36,595 bases of DNA from Pseudomonadota bacterium (GTDB taxonomy: Bacteria; Desulfobacterota; Desulfobacteria; Desulfobacterales; RPRI01), in assembly GCA_018901125.1 (NCBI GenBank), contig JAHIFE010000112.1, positions 1 to 36,595 of the forward strand. The letters run 5' to 3'. Below the pieces are notes generated by a model. The model was not told the origin of the DNA, searched no databases, and saw only the letters and a list, made by a program, of their open reading frames with translations. The position numbers and the translations under genes were made by a program. This document shows, in pieces, positions 1 through 8,429 of the stretch; positions within the stretch are counted from its first letter, which is position 1; each line of letters opens with the position of its first letter.

Positions 1-170
1 AACACCCAAACCGTCATGCCGGACTTGATCCGGTATCCAGAACCCAATGGAATTACTGGTTTCCGGCCTTCGCCGGAATGACAAAAGTGGAGTTTTCCAG
101 CTTTTTACATGTCTATGAAATCTAAATGCGGTTACCCTGGTATCCCGGCAGAGCCGGGAGTTTACCCGTG
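1..170. repeat. cluster of three REP-like palindromic repeats
   Basis: Three short hairpins lie close together. Bases 1-42 contain a CCGGA/TCCGG inverted core (CCGGACTTGATCCGG). Bases 61-78 form TTCCGGC/GCCGGAA around a 4-base loop, followed by AATGAC. Bases 143-159 form TCCCGGC/GCCGGGA around a 3-base loop. The first hairpin recurs in inverted orientation at 26410-26451 with 40 of 42 bases identical. This is the usual look of dispersed REP/BIME repeats, which are thought to be spread by RAYT transposases, two of which are encoded in this window. The cluster starts at the window edge and may extend further left. Confidence 0.75.
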
Positions 171-222
171 ATAATTAAAAACACATAGTTTTGGATGAAT
201 TCAATAGAAAATATAAAAAGGT

Positions 223-250
223 TTGACAGAGATATTTATAAAACTGTAAA
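223..250 (+). promoter_or_regulatory. candidate sigma-70-like promoter for the Slam-FecR operon
   Basis: A perfect TTGACA at 223-228 is followed, after 16 bases, by TGTAAA at 245-250, which matches 4 of 6 bases of the -10 consensus. It lies about 135 bp upstream of the Slam-like gene, within AT-rich sequence. This is pattern matching only. Confidence 0.35.
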
Positions 251-386
251 CTGCGGAAAAGATAAAATTGATTTTCTTAATTTACACTTCACTCTGTAAA
301 TAGTGAGTTCTCATAAAGAGTTTATTATCATTATTTGAAATGACTTTTTATCCATTTTATATTGTTAGATAAAAGGAGATTATCCC

Positions 387-1832
387 ATGCCTTTCAAGAT
401 TAAACCAGCTTCTTATTTTGTATTGATTATTTTATTTATTTTTATGCAAAATAGTTTGGCTGTGGCTCAGCCTGTTAACGTAGAAGCTTCTGCAGAGAAT
501 GAGCATGCAGTTGGAAATGAAACCGGTTCTGAAGTTGTCGATAAAGAAGTTGTTAAAAAGCTTAATAAAATGACTCCTGAAGAAATTGCCGTTCTCGACA
601 AAAAACTCGCTGATGCTCTTGTCCTTTACTATGACAGAGATTTTGCCCGGGCGCTTCCGATTTTTAAGGAAATTGCAAGCAAGGCTGAGACAATGGATGT
701 TATGTTCTGGATTGGCACAAGCGCAATGAGAACCGGCGAAAGCGATCTTGCGGTTAAAAAATTCAAACAAATGCTTTCGATAGATCCGAAATTAAACAGG
801 GTAAGACTTGAGCTTGCCGCAACATATTTTAAAACTGGAAATTTAGATGAGGCCCGCAAAGAACTCGATATTGTGAGAGCTGCGTCTCCTCCTAAAGCAG
901 TTCTTGATAATATATCAAAAATGTTGGCCGCGATTGATGAAAAAAATAAAAAAATATTCTGGAATCTAAGGGTTGCAGAAGGCTTCATGTGGGATGACAA
1001 TATAAATTCAGGCCCCGATCTGGATACGTATCAGGTTTTTGGTGGATTTCTTACCCCGAATAAGCTGACAGCCAAGCTGAGTGATGAAGCTTTTATAACG
1101 AGCGTTGCAGGAAATCTTCTTGTTGATATGGGAGAAGCAAAAGGGCTTATGTGGAATACTTCACTCTCTTTTTATAACAAAGCGCATCTTGATTATAGCC
1201 AGTTTGATTTCCTTTCAATTGATGTAAATACCGGTCCATGGTGGGTAAAACAAAAAGATATTTTAAAACTTCCTGTAGGTTATACAGAAAGAGAATACGG
1301 GAGTGACCGCCTTTCATATGCTTTTCATATTGATCCGGAATTTGAGCATCATTTTAACCAGTATTTCAGTTTAAAAACACTTTTTTCTTACACTACAGAG
1401 AATTTTTATTTTACCAGCAGGTCGGGACTGGATAATGAGAGATACCGTTTTGAACTTGCTCCGTCTTTTTATCTTGATAACCGAAAGCATGTTTTTTCTC
1501 TAACAACCGGGTATGATTATATGGATGCTGATGATGATCGATATACATATGATGGACCATACTTGGGGTTGTCTTATTTTACGAGGTTTCCCACCAATAC
1601 CGAACTTTTTGTGCAGTATATGTGGACAAAGAAAGACTTTGATGACAAACCTCTTCTCTATATCAAGGGCAGGCAAGATGAGCGTGATGGCATAACCGCC
1701 ATAGTGAGCCAGGGATTTTTAAAATATTTTTATACCTCATTTGCTTTTACTTACACTGATAACAATTCCAATGCAGATATCTATGATTATGATCGCACAA
1801 CTTATACTTTAAGTTTAGGCTGCCGTTTTTAA
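387..1832 (+). CDS. Slam-type surface protein assembly modulator (TPR + DUF560 outer-membrane barrel)
   Basis: The 481-residue protein is predicted to be an outer-membrane translocon of the type XI (Slam/DUF560) family, which moves TbpB-like proteins to or past the cell surface. A signal peptide spans residues 1-28 (cleavage after VAQ or nearby). TPR-like helices span about 70-180 and include RVRLELA (138-144) and SPPKAVLDNI (167-176), then WDDNINSGP (202-210), a pattern typical of the TPR-barrel boundary in this family. The rest is alternating aromatic beta-strand sequence ending in a terminal Phe (LSLGCRF), as in outer-membrane barrels. The length fits the family. The start is supported by AAGGAGA upstream of the ATG. 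The next gene follows after 14 bp and has a TbpB-like C-terminus, as expected of a cargo. The family call rests on motif recognition; the cargo pairing is inference. Confidence 0.8.
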   Translation: MPFKIKPASYFVLIILFIFMQNSLAVAQPVNVEASAENEHAVGNETGSEVVDKEVVKKLNKMTPEEIAVLDKKLADALVLYYDRDFARALPIFKEIASKAETMDVMFWIGTSAMRTGESDLAVKKFKQMLSIDPKLNRVRLELAATYFKTGNLDEARKELDIVRAASPPKAVLDNISKMLAAIDEKNKKIFWNLRVAEGFMWDDNINSGPDLDTYQVFGGFLTPNKLTAKLSDEAFITSVAGNLLVDMGEAKGLMWNTSLSFYNKAHLDYSQFDFLSIDVNTGPWWVKQKDILKLPVGYTEREYGSDRLSYAFHIDPEFEHHFNQYFSLKTLFSYTTENFYFTSRSGLDNERYRFELAPSFYLDNRKHVFSLTTGYDYMDADDDRYTYDGPYLGLSYFTRFPTNTELFVQYMWTKKDFDDKPLLYIKGRQDERDGITAIVSQGFLKYFYTSFAFTYTDNNSNADIYDYDRTTYTLSLGCRF

Positions 1833-1846
1833 TCAGGGAGGAATTT

Positions 1847-3580
1847 ATGAAGAGACACTTAATATTTTTATTGTTTACGGTTTTAATTTTGCCGGGATGG
1901 GCTTGTTTATCGTTTGCCGATAACAAAACTGATACCAATATTGTCCGTGGTAAATCAGTATCAGAAAGCCTTCTTCCTGATGAGCTTAAATCTATAAAAG
2001 TTGAAGATTATTTTATTAAATCAAATGAATTGCCCGCAGGAACGATTCAAAAAGCCTCCGGTCATGTTGTAGTAGTACATAAGGATACAAACAAAGCTTA
2101 TTATGCAATAAACGGGGATACAGTTTATCAGCAGGATGTTTTTTATACCCTTAAAGATTCCAGATGCCGTATCAGGTTTAATACGGAAGATGTTATAATA
2201 ATGGGTGAAAACGGTAAGATTATAGTTGAAGAGGTAACAGAAGATAATGTCTCCAAAAGCAAAAAATCTGTCATGAGCATGCTTAGGGGCAAAGCCATGT
2301 TCTATGTGGTTCGTCTGTTTAAATATAAAAGCATTTTAGCTTCTGTGAAAACTCCCACTGCTGTAATGGGTGTAAGGGGAACCAAGTTTGGCGTTGAAGT
2401 AAGAAAAGCCGGTGAAAAAATAGCTGACCTTTCAGACGAAAGCTTGATATATCTTGCTGAAAATGGCTCGGGAAATTTTGAAACTATCATTTACGGTTTT
2501 GACGGTACTGTTGATGTAACTTCCGTTGCTGATGGCAGTACAAACAGTGTCGGAGCCGGCGAAAATCTATTTATTGATAATCTTGGGGCAGGTAATGTTG
2601 AACCTACAGATCCAAATATTGCAAATCAGTTTATTCAACAGACCGAAGGAGGCGGATTTATTCTTTCCGGAATTCCAGGTTCAATTGAAGAAGTTGCCGG
2701 AGATAACATTATTATCAACACTGATAGTTCCGATAGTTATATGGATAATGTTTCCCAGACTCTAACCGGTTTGACGATTGACGAATCCGCTCGACCTGTA
2801 AATAAATTTGGTTATTTTACTTCAATGTTAACAATGGTTGAGCAAAATAATAATTATACAGGCACCTATATAAGTACATCCATGCAAAATCTGGATCATC
2901 ATGGTGCAGTGGCCACTGATATCGTCTATGAAAACGGTGACATGAAACTGGATGCTTCAGGAGGATTGATTAACGCCAAATTAACCGATCTGCAAGTTAA
3001 TGAAGATACAATTTCCGGCAATTATCCTGTCAGCTTTTCAGAACTCGGACATAATGTATATTTGGAATGGGGATACTGGACTCAGACCGCACCTATGAAC
3101 GTCAATAGTTACAGTTACGTTGTTGACAATCGGGGATACTACATAGTTGGAGATCCAACCTTGGCTAATGATATGGCTATCTTGCATAATCTTGGAGGCT
3201 GGTGGTCATATACCGGGGGCGCAGAGGGAACCTTTTGGACAAATACCGGTGGCGATAGCATGACTGGTTCTTTTGATGCCAAGGTAAATTTTATGGAAAA
3301 TGATATTTCAGAATATAATCTTTCTGTTACGGGAGGCGGACACAGCGCAAGCGTAACAGATGCAAGCGGCGTTTTAACAAACGAATCACCTAACTTTAGT
3401 CTTAGCGGCGGTAACTCAGCAATAGATGGTCAACAGGCAACTTTTTCTGCTTACGGGTCTTTTTATGGACCTGCGGCACAGGGCATTGGAGGAGCATGGA
3501 GCATCAATCCTGTTTCAACAGGAGGGCATGCCACCGGCATATTCCACGGAAGCAACCAGGGTCCAACCGCTGCTCCATGA
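1847..3580 (+). CDS. secreted FecR-domain protein with TbpB-like C-terminal barrel, putative Slam cargo
   Basis: The 577-residue protein has an N-terminal export signal (about 1-24; cleavage probably at SFA/D). A Cys at residue 20 sits in a poor lipobox (GWAC), so a soluble or surface-released product is more likely than a lipoprotein. A FecR domain covers about 65-240; its signature VKTPTAVMGVRGTKFGVEV is at 167-185, followed by a second-strand motif GTVDVTS. Residues 300-577 are Gly/Ser/Thr-rich beta sequence ending with SFYGPAAQGIGGAW (538-551), which resembles the FYGP-x-A-x-E-x-GG motif of TbpB-type barrels. The start follows GGGAGGAA. Lying 14 bp behind the Slam-like gene, it is the obvious candidate cargo. 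The FecR domain is clear; the TbpB-like assignment is weaker because it relies on the final motif and strand pattern. Confidence 0.75.
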   Translation: MKRHLIFLLFTVLILPGWACLSFADNKTDTNIVRGKSVSESLLPDELKSIKVEDYFIKSNELPAGTIQKASGHVVVVHKDTNKAYYAINGDTVYQQDVFYTLKDSRCRIRFNTEDVIIMGENGKIIVEEVTEDNVSKSKKSVMSMLRGKAMFYVVRLFKYKSILASVKTPTAVMGVRGTKFGVEVRKAGEKIADLSDESLIYLAENGSGNFETIIYGFDGTVDVTSVADGSTNSVGAGENLFIDNLGAGNVEPTDPNIANQFIQQTEGGGFILSGIPGSIEEVAGDNIIINTDSSDSYMDNVSQTLTGLTIDESARPVNKFGYFTSMLTMVEQNNNYTGTYISTSMQNLDHHGAVATDIVYENGDMKLDASGGLINAKLTDLQVNEDTISGNYPVSFSELGHNVYLEWGYWTQTAPMNVNSYSYVVDNRGYYIVGDPTLANDMAILHNLGGWWSYTGGAEGTFWTNTGGDSMTGSFDAKVNFMENDISEYNLSVTGGGHSASVTDASGVLTNESPNFSLSGGNSAIDGQQATFSAYGSFYGPAAQGIGGAWSINPVSTGGHATGIFHGSNQGPTAAP

Positions 3581-3663
3581 TAGGTTTTAAGAGTTGGAAA
3601 CAGAATTTATTCTATTTCAGCAGCCGGGATATATAACCAAAGCTGATAATTTTGCAGGGGAAT

Positions 3664-5904
3664 TTATTTTGATTTAAGTGTATATGTTCCGTTCCAGCCG
3701 TTACCCGGAGGATTTGTTTTATATTCATTGCAGCGGGCCAGCATTGTTTTGCTTGGCCCGTCGCTTATTGTTATATCAAGAGCTGATATGAAGTGTGATA
3801 TCGCCTGATCCCAGTTTGTCTTCCTGTATGCTGCAAGCCCTTTCGCATAATAGTCAAAAGTCTTACGCATTCTGTCATCTACGTCTTTGGAATACCCGAC
3901 AAGCTCGTAAATGGTTACCGGCTCATTTTTTCCTACCACACTTACCGAATCTATTTCGCGTATTGCAATATCACTTCCAAGAGCCGTTGCCGTGGTATCG
4001 CTTATTAATGAATATATTCCATAAATTTTATTAACGCTTTCAAGCCTTGAGGCGATATTAACGGTATCTCCCATCATTGTATAGTTCTTTCTGGTTTTTG
4101 ATCCCATGTTGCCTACAACGGCAGGACCACTGCAAATACCTGCGCGCATTTTAAGAGTCGCTTTATTCTCCTGTTTCCATTTTGTTCTGAGATCAACCAA
4201 TTTTTTCTGCATTTTAATACAGGCCATGCAAGCTACTTCAGCGTGATTGGGTAAATTATTCGGAGCTCCAAAAAAAGCTACTATCGCATCGCCTACGTAT
4301 TTGTCCACAGTTCCTTCATATTCAACAATAATATCACTCATTTCACTAAGAAATTCATTTAATAATTCGACAAGTTCTTTAGGAGAAAGAGATTCGGATA
4401 TAGTTGTAAATCCCTGGATATCTGAAAAAAATGCAGTAATTTCCCGTTCCTGTCCGCCAAGATCAAGCTTTTCAGGAAATTCTATCAGCTGTTTTACTAC
4501 TGAAGGGGCAAGGTAGGTGGAAAAAGCGTCTCTGATAAATTTTTTCTGTTTCGATTCCGCAAAATATTTATATAATGTTATGCTGACATAGACAATAAGC
4601 ATGGCAGAAAGCGGGTATACAATGTTTAATATCCATCCTTTTTCTGAAAAAAGAAACTGGCATAAAACAATATATCCGGCAAACAATAACGATAATACGC
4701 CAACACTTGTTAAAGCGCTGGTTCTCGGCATCACTAATCCAAGCATAAGACCTGCAATAATTATAGCTAATATATCAAAGATGGTAGCCCATCCCGGTTG
4801 GCACATGAAATTTTTTGATAAAATGCTGTCAACAATATTTGCATGAATCTCAAGACCGGGAAAAACACTGGAAAATGGAGTTACTCTTTGATCGTAAATC
4901 CCTACTGCTGTCACACCTACAAGCACAATCTTGTCTTTTATAAGATTCAGATCTGCTTTCCCTTTTAATATGTCTGTAACCGAAATATGCTGAAAGGTTT
5001 TGGATGGCCCCCTGTAATTAATTAAAATACGTCCGATTTCATCGGTCGGTATTACGAGTTTTCCTATAACAATTTCTTCAACACCATTTTCATATATTTT
5101 AAGAGAAAGCGGTTTTTCATGAAAAGCTCCTACAGCTACAAGGGAAAGAGGAGCATACAGAGTTTCTTTGCATTTCAAAACAGCAGGAAGCCTTCTAACT
5201 ACCCCATCTTCATCCGGAAACATATTAAAATAACCTGAATAGTTAGTTGCATCTGAAATTTCCTTAATATTTGATTGTGGAAACGCCGTTTCTATCAGCG
5301 GTGCTTTCTGTGCAGATTTTGATAAATATCGTATAGAATTATATTCGGAATTCTGCACATTAGACTGATGCATTTCTATCTCTTTTCCATCAAGATGTCC
5401 GGCAGTAGAATTATCAGTCTCGAAAAAATATCCGAGCACAACTTTTGCTTTAGAATCATGAATTGCGGTGGCAAGCAGCCTGTCGCTGTCTGTTTGAAAT
5501 TTCAGATCTTCAAGGTATGCTGATAATGAAGGATTTAGCTGGTTGAATGTTTTAATTTTATTTTGAATACTTTCTATTGTTTTTACAGTAATTTTTTCAT
5601 CGGCTTCAAGAAACCCAATATCAAATGCGATTACTTTTGCACCTGCATTTGAAAGTTTATTAACAAGGTCTGCCATTTTTGACCTTGGCCAGATCCATAT
5701 TCCTTCATCTTTTATGCTTTTTTCATCAACAACCGCAAGAACAACATTTGAAGATGTAGCAACGGTTCCTCTTGATTCAAATCGCAAATCTATAGTCTTT
5801 AATTCCATGAGATCAAGAAAATGGATGCCATGAACATAAGAGATTGTTACGATAATAATAACAAGTAAAGAAATTATGACAGGATTTAGCTTTATTTTAT
5901 TCAT
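3664..5904 (-). CDS. CHASE2-domain adenylate cyclase
   Basis: The product is an inner-membrane class III nucleotide cyclase of about 746 residues. An N-terminal membrane helix is followed by a periplasmic CHASE2 sensor (LKTIDLRFESRG, then VVLAVVDEKSI and AFDIGFLEAD), three closely spaced membrane helices (about residues 370-460) and a cytosolic cyclase domain (about 480-680). The cyclase metal site (FFSDIQGFT and KYVGDAIVAFFG) is intact. The purine-specifying Lys of DKYVGD and Asp of MGDTVNIASRLES favour ATP over GTP. A short helical tail resembling a TPR ends the protein. I chose the ATG at 5904; a TTG at 5919 would place the first residues inside the neighbouring repeat. The gene converges on the FecR gene with an 83-bp gap. 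Sensing of the outer-membrane/FecR neighbours is plausible but inferred. Confidence 0.9.
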   Translation of the reverse strand: MNKIKLNPVIISLLVIIIVTISYVHGIHFLDLMELKTIDLRFESRGTVATSSNVVLAVVDEKSIKDEGIWIWPRSKMADLVNKLSNAGAKVIAFDIGFLEADEKITVKTIESIQNKIKTFNQLNPSLSAYLEDLKFQTDSDRLLATAIHDSKAKVVLGYFFETDNSTAGHLDGKEIEMHQSNVQNSEYNSIRYLSKSAQKAPLIETAFPQSNIKEISDATNYSGYFNMFPDEDGVVRRLPAVLKCKETLYAPLSLVAVGAFHEKPLSLKIYENGVEEIVIGKLVIPTDEIGRILINYRGPSKTFQHISVTDILKGKADLNLIKDKIVLVGVTAVGIYDQRVTPFSSVFPGLEIHANIVDSILSKNFMCQPGWATIFDILAIIIAGLMLGLVMPRTSALTSVGVLSLLFAGYIVLCQFLFSEKGWILNIVYPLSAMLIVYVSITLYKYFAESKQKKFIRDAFSTYLAPSVVKQLIEFPEKLDLGGQEREITAFFSDIQGFTTISESLSPKELVELLNEFLSEMSDIIVEYEGTVDKYVGDAIVAFFGAPNNLPNHAEVACMACIKMQKKLVDLRTKWKQENKATLKMRAGICSGPAVVGNMGSKTRKNYTMMGDTVNIASRLESVNKIYGIYSLISDTTATALGSDIAIREIDSVSVVGKNEPVTIYELVGYSKDVDDRMRKTFDYYAKGLAAYRKTNWDQAISHFISALDITISDGPSKTMLARCNEYKTNPPGNGWNGTYTLKSK

Positions 5905-5906
5905 AG

Positions 5907-5983
5907 GAGCCACTTTCAAAACGTTTCAGTTTAGTAAAGCCAACGCTGAGATCGGCCAAAATGGGACGTTTTGCAATTGGCTC
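5907..5983 (-). mobile_element. MITE-like element, internally deleted copy (77 bp)
   Basis: This is the short copy of the family also found at 13083-13224 and 16321-16462, in inverted orientation. It starts GAGCCACTTTCAAAACG and ends ACGTTTTGCAATTGGCTC. It retains both ends plus the GAGATCGGCCAAAATGGGACG block but lacks about 65 bp of the centre. It ends 2 bp upstream of the chosen cyclase start codon, so it provides the immediate leader of that gene. No clear target duplication is visible here. Confidence 0.8.
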
Positions 5984-6485
5984 TAATGTTTATATTATTT
6001 CCGGCAGCTTCGAATAGCTGAAAGATGATATTGTACCTTGTACTATATGTCAATATTGATGGAATATAAAAAGAAAAATCATACCGGATACTTTTTCCTG
6101 CACCTGATTTCATCTTACCTTCAAGTCCTCATCCACCAACCATTTACAAATATTAATCTCGGTTGTAACAGAAAAAGCCTACTTTAAGTTTTCAGACACA
6201 CCTTTTTTTTTCTTCAAGGTTTATATTACAGACTTATCACAGGTTTTAGTAGTAGATGCTATTCTTACCTTTATTAAACAAATATAATATGTTAATACGT
6301 CTTCCAATCTGTTACAATTTATGATTTCTCTTGTTTCTTGCACCTTTTCCTAAGTGAGCTATCTCCTACTTTCTATAGAACTTATTTGATTTCATATAAA
6401 AAACCCTGTAAAGAACAGTTTATTCAAAGAATACGCTTTTTCAATACGGGCATTAAATATATACCCCAGGAAGTAAAGGATAATT
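5984..6485. other. intergenic region without a recognised gene
   Basis: About 500 bp of AT-rich sequence between the divergent cyclase and methyltransferase genes. I see no convincing coding region, RNA gene or strong terminator. It must hold the promoter of the restriction-modification operon, but no single box stands out. A ribosome-binding AAGGA lies just before the ATG at 6486. Confidence 0.6.
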
Positions 6486-8429
6486 ATGCCACGACTGACT
6501 GAACAGGAACAACAGGAGATCATCCGCTTTATCGAAGCTGACAAACCGTTGCCGGAAAAGTATCGCTTTTTGCTGTTTGAGGATAAGCGGGAGGTGGAAC
6601 TGGTCTGGAACGGTAAAACAAGTGAAGTATGCAATATTGTACTTCCGTTTCAGGTCATAGAGCAGGTGGATGAGCCGCGGGCAGACAAACCGGAAGATAC
6701 CAGCCTGCAATATGAATTATTTGATACCCGTGGCCGTCAGATGAAAGGCTGGACAAATAAGCTGATATGGGGCGACAACAAGCTTATACTTTCATCGCTG
6801 AAGAACGGGCCGTTGCGCGAGGAAATTGAAAAGCAAGGTGGCCTAAAGCTTATCTACATTGACCCACCTTTTGATGTGGGCGCAGATTTTTCCATGGACA
6901 TCGAAATTCCTTCTTCTTTCCCCCCTGAGAAGGGGGGACAAAGGGGGGTTGAAACCTTCACCAAGAAACCCAATATCCTCGAAGAAATTGCCTACCGCGA
7001 TACATGGGGCAAAGGGGCGGATTCCTTCATTGCCATGATCTATGAGCGGCTGGTGCTGATGCGGGATTTGTTGGCCGAAGATGGTAGTATTTATGTGCAT
7101 TGTGATTGGCGGGTGAATGGCTATATTCGGCTGGTATTGGATGAAGTTTTCGGAAAAGGAAATTTCAATAATGCAATAGCCTGGAACTATAGCGGATGGA
7201 ATAAGAAGTTGTCGTCATCCTTTGAACGAAGACACGATACCATTTTTTTCTACGCAAAATTAGACAAACCAATATTCAACTCCTACTTTGAGCCCTGGGA
7301 ATCAAAGGAAGCTTATGTTAAAGCCAGAAAACAAAAAATCAGAATAAATGGCGATGGACGCGAGTATGTCTTATCTGATGCAGGTGGTGGACAAAGAATA
7401 GAACGATACCTTGATGAAGTTATGGAACAAGGTGTAGTTGTTGATGATGTCTGGAATTTAGACAAAATCAACAATTCAGCTAAAGAAGCGTTGGGATACC
7501 CAACCCAGAAACCTTTCATATTGCTTGAACGCATCATCAAAGCCTCATCCAACGAAGGAGACATCGTCGCCGACTTCTTTTGCGGCTCCGGAACCACAGC
7601 AGCAGTGGCGGAAAAGCTGGGGCGTAAGTGGATCGCAACCGATCTTGGCAAATTCGCTATTCACACAACTCGTAAGCGGCTGATCGGTGTCCAGCGGCAA
7701 CTCAAAGCTGAAGGCAAAAACTACCGCGCCTTTGAAATCCTCAACCTCGGGAAATATGAGCGTCAGCATTATATCGGCGTAACCCCCTCCAGCTCCCCCT
7801 TGTCAGGGGGAGAGCTGAGTTCGGTCAATTCCTCCTTATCACAGGGAGAGGCTGGCGTCCCCCCTGACAAGGGGGGATTAAGGGGGGTTGAAAGACAAAG
7901 ACAGCTTGCAGAAAAAGAAGCCGCCTTTATCGAACTTATTTTAAAGGCTTACCGGGCGGAAAAGACCTCAGGCTTTACTGCATTTCACGGCAAGAAAGCC
8001 GGTCGGCTGGTGGCCGTTGGGCCGGTTAACCTGCCGGTGACACGCCTGTTTGTGGAAGAGATAATACTGGAATGCAGAAAGAAGCATATCACAAGAGTGG
8101 ATATTCTTGGTTTTGAATTCGAGATGGGACTTTTTCCGAATATTCTGGATGAGGCAAGAAATAAGGGAATCGATATTGCTCCCAAGTATATTCCCGCCGA
8201 GGTTTTCGACAAACGGGCAGTAGAAAAGAACCAGGTGGTTTTCCACGATGTGGCAGCCATTGAGATAAAACCGCACATCCAATACCCCCCTGACAAGGGG
8301 GCAAGGGGGGTTATATTCCCTACAACCAAGCACTTACCGAAAAAGCACGTCAAAACAGAAAAAATCCGACCGAGGCTGAAAACAAGTTATGGTTTGATAT
8401 ATTGCAAAATAAGCAATTTTCAGACTTGA
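6486..8429 (+). CDS. mod: type III restriction-modification methyltransferase (Mod), N-terminal part, frame-disrupted
   Basis: This is a site-specific N6-adenine DNA methyltransferase of the type III Mod kind. The catalytic DPPF is at residues 126-129 (YIDPPFDVGADFS) and the AdoMet-binding FFCGSGT at about 364-370, giving the beta-class order. Mod sequence runs to about residue 599 (VVFHDVAAIEIKPHIQ). From 8285 the reading frame enters a palindromic repeat and then a DUF559 sequence in the wrong frame, so the last 48 residues are not Mod-like. The true Mod C-terminus (VELTDFSVFYSQD onward) is at 8735-9208, in the frame that also encodes DUF559. One extra G in the run at 8297-8301 would join everything into a single 908-residue protein. 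Two repeat-derived peptides (PPEKGGQRGV and the PSSSPLSGG...PPDKGGLRGV block) are inserted in frame. The start is preceded by AAGGATAATT. Confidence 0.9.
   Translation: MPRLTEQEQQEIIRFIEADKPLPEKYRFLLFEDKREVELVWNGKTSEVCNIVLPFQVIEQVDEPRADKPEDTSLQYELFDTRGRQMKGWTNKLIWGDNKLILSSLKNGPLREEIEKQGGLKLIYIDPPFDVGADFSMDIEIPSSFPPEKGGQRGVETFTKKPNILEEIAYRDTWGKGADSFIAMIYERLVLMRDLLAEDGSIYVHCDWRVNGYIRLVLDEVFGKGNFNNAIAWNYSGWNKKLSSSFERRHDTIFFYAKLDKPIFNSYFEPWESKEAYVKARKQKIRINGDGREYVLSDAGGGQRIERYLDEVMEQGVVVDDVWNLDKINNSAKEALGYPTQKPFILLERIIKASSNEGDIVADFFCGSGTTAAVAEKLGRKWIATDLGKFAIHTTRKRLIGVQRQLKAEGKNYRAFEILNLGKYERQHYIGVTPSSSPLSGGELSSVNSSLSQGEAGVPPDKGGLRGVERQRQLAEKEAAFIELILKAYRAEKTSGFTAFHGKKAGRLVAVGPVNLPVTRLFVEEIILECRKKHITRVDILGFEFEMGLFPNILDEARNKGIDIAPKYIPAEVFDKRAVEKNQVVFHDVAAIEIKPHIQYPPDKGARGVIFPTTKHLPKKHVKTEKIRPRLKTSYGLIYCKISNFQT
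6918..6951 (+). repeat. in-frame palindromic repeat within mod
   Basis: CCCCCC at 6920-6925 and GGGGGG at 6932-6937 form a hairpin around TGAGAA, followed by a second G6 run at 6943-6948. It encodes FPPEKGGQRGV between IEIP and ETFTKKPN, 10-20 residues after the DPPF motif. Recalled homologous Mod proteins pass from DIEIG directly into a TFTKKPN-like segment, so this is probably an insertion. Confidence 0.8.
7783..7812 (-). repeat. in-frame palindromic repeat within mod, inverted copy
   Basis: The core CCCCCTTGTCAGGGGG at 7795-7810 is the reverse complement of the CCCCCTGACAAGGGGG core found at 7860 and 8286. It is extended by an AGCTC/GAGCT arm. It is translated as SSSPLSGGELSS. A degenerate further copy (CTCCTTATCACAGGGAGAG) follows at about 7831-7849. 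Confidence 0.75.
7859..7890 (+). repeat. in-frame palindromic repeat within mod
   Basis: C6 at 7859-7864, TGACAA, G6 at 7871-7876, then ATTA and another G6 at 7882-7887. It is translated as VPPDKGGLRGVE in the Mod frame. With the inverted copy at 7795 it brackets about 50 bp that look foreign to Mod. The first G-run is six bases here, one more than in the copy at 8297. Confidence 0.8.

Noticed and set aside
1-42. Attachment site of an integrated island ending at 26451
   Set aside because: The copies are inverted rather than direct, no integrase or tRNA gene is present, and the sequence is a common REP type.
6080-6110. Similarity to 13262-13285 (TGCAGGAAAAAG)
   Set aside because: Only about 12 bases match, and the context differs, so chance is likely.
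5931-6113. Minus-strand 60-codon frame upstream of the cyclase
   Set aside because: It runs through the MITE copy, has no ribosome-binding site and shows no protein-like pattern.
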